Part shown: positions 63,518 to 64,000 of the stretch, piece after piece | How the letters are laid out: each line of letters starts with the position of its first letter | How positions within the stretch are numbered: the first letter of the stretch is position 1 | Source: JAVBNN01 sp031551525 | GTDB lineage: Bacteria; Bacillota; Negativicutes; Acidaminococcales; JAISLQ01 | Length of the DNA stretch: 64,000 bases | Reading direction: 5' to 3' | Assembly (NCBI GenBank): GCA_031551525.1 | Contig: JAVBNN010000013.1 | Coordinates: 22,183-86,182 of the forward strand | Notes under the pieces: generated by a model | Database searches by the model: none | Seen by the model: the letters and a program-made list of their open reading frames with translations, nothing else | What the model was told of the DNA's origin: nothing | Translations under genes and position numbers: made by a program

Positions 63518-64000
63518 ATGCGCAGGCAAATCATCGACCTTTTGCGCGACAATAAAGGGCGTCCTGTTTCCGGTGAGGAAATATCCCAGCGCCTTGATAT
63601 ATCGCGCACAGCTGTCTGGAAACACATAAATGTTTTAAAAGAAGAAGGCTATGCCATAGACGCGCTGCACAAAAAAGGCTATATACTGCATAGCGCGCCC
63701 GATCTCTTGCTACCGGCAGAAGTTAGCGCGCGCCTTTCTACCAAATGGCTGGGACGCGAGATCATCTACCTCGAAAGTGTGGCTTCTACCAACGATGTAG
63801 CGAAGCGTGCGGCGCTCGACGGCGCTCCGCACGGGACACTGGTAGTAGCCGAAGAACAGACCGGTGGGCGTGGGCGCATTGCGCGAGGCTGGTTTTCGCC
63901 TTTTGCCGCGGGCATCTGGTTTTCATTGGTGTTGCGCCCGCCGCTTTTACCGAGTGAGGCCTCAAAGTTTACCCTCTTGATGGCGGTGGCGGTGGCGGAG
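63518..64000 (+). CDS. birA: biotin-protein ligase / biotin operon repressor, 5' part
   Basis: This is the first 161 codons of BirA; the rest is outside the window. The N-terminal winged helix is GEEISQRLDISRTAVWKHIN, so it is the bifunctional repressor type. The ligase domain begins with IIYLESVASTNDVAKRAA and has the biotinyl-AMP loop TGGRGRIARGWFSP, a variant of GRGRxGR with Ala in place of the usual Gly. A plausible GGGG-type site precedes ATG 63518. Confidence 0.92.
   Translation, partial: MRRQIIDLLRDNKGRPVSGEEISQRLDISRTAVWKHINVLKEEGYAIDALHKKGYILHSAPDLLLPAEVSARLSTKWLGREIIYLESVASTNDVAKRAALDGAPHGTLVVAEEQTGGRGRIARGWFSPFAAGIWFSLVLRPPLLPSEASKFTLLMAVAVAE

Overview
The window looks like the chromosome of a diderm Firmicute, most likely a member of the Negativicutes. 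Core genes and gene order are Firmicute: mfd, a SpoVB-type flippase, mazG, hup, divIC, an S1 protein, tilS, hpt and ftsH run in the order known from Bacillus and Clostridia. Ribosome binding sites are strong AGGAGG types, and many genes start with TTG or GTG. Yet there is also an RND efflux pump with its periplasmic adaptor and a probable O-antigen-type polymerase locus, which fit a cell with an outer membrane. No sporulation gene is seen at the places in the mfd-ftsH block where sporulating relatives carry spoVT, yabP/yabQ and spoIIE. The species assignment is inference; no rRNA or tRNA gene is present.

Layout. 1-4609: an iron(III)-type ABC importer with two tandem, partly identical substrate-binding proteins, a fused two-domain permease and an ATPase. 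4792-8792: FlK-like thioesterase, an exported protein, tag, diaminopropionate ammonia-lyase and a VanX-like dipeptidase. 8865-11645: a tight folate operon (PTPS/QueD homologue, folE2, folP, folK) without folB; the PTPS carries a CExxHGH motif that suggests it replaces FolB. 11659-14356: a DUF815 ATPase, a lipoprotein and a small exported protein. 14375-14914: a 540-bp internally deleted IS3-family element with intact 51/52-bp ends. 15027-18240: ATP-grasp, GlcD-type oxidoreductase and DUF985 cupin. 18282-23550: RND pump and adaptor divergent from a MerR regulator, with a textbook 19-bp-spacer MerR operator. 23556-25732: cysE and an M20 amidohydrolase.

25747-31403 is an AT-rich surface-polysaccharide island (polymerase/ligase, TIM-barrel protein, radical SAM/SPASM protein, two glycosyltransferases). 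It separates the amidohydrolase from a two-gene DUF3100 membrane system (31532-32775). 32913-40996 holds DUF1934-argS, pyrG, sppA, a Cys-rich protein, and the sugar-phosphate pair fsa-glpX.

41278-63434 is the ancient mfd-ftsH block, interrupted between hup and divIC by about 10 kb of phosphate-regulon genes: phoB, pstB-phoU, pstSCA, a FIST protein with a soluble hybrid kinase, and a PhoR-type kinase. The Pst operon is rearranged (pstB-phoU lies ahead of pstSCA). Each half has its own Pho box of TTAACA-like repeats at 11-bp steps, ending exactly 20 bp before a -10 box. Two copies of a ~115-bp palindromic repeat bracket phoB-pstB-phoU in inverted orientation. The window ends inside birA.

The strongest candidates for something not yet described are the radical SAM/TIM-barrel polysaccharide island, the DUF3100 two-gene membrane system, and the repeat-flanked rearranged Pho locus.
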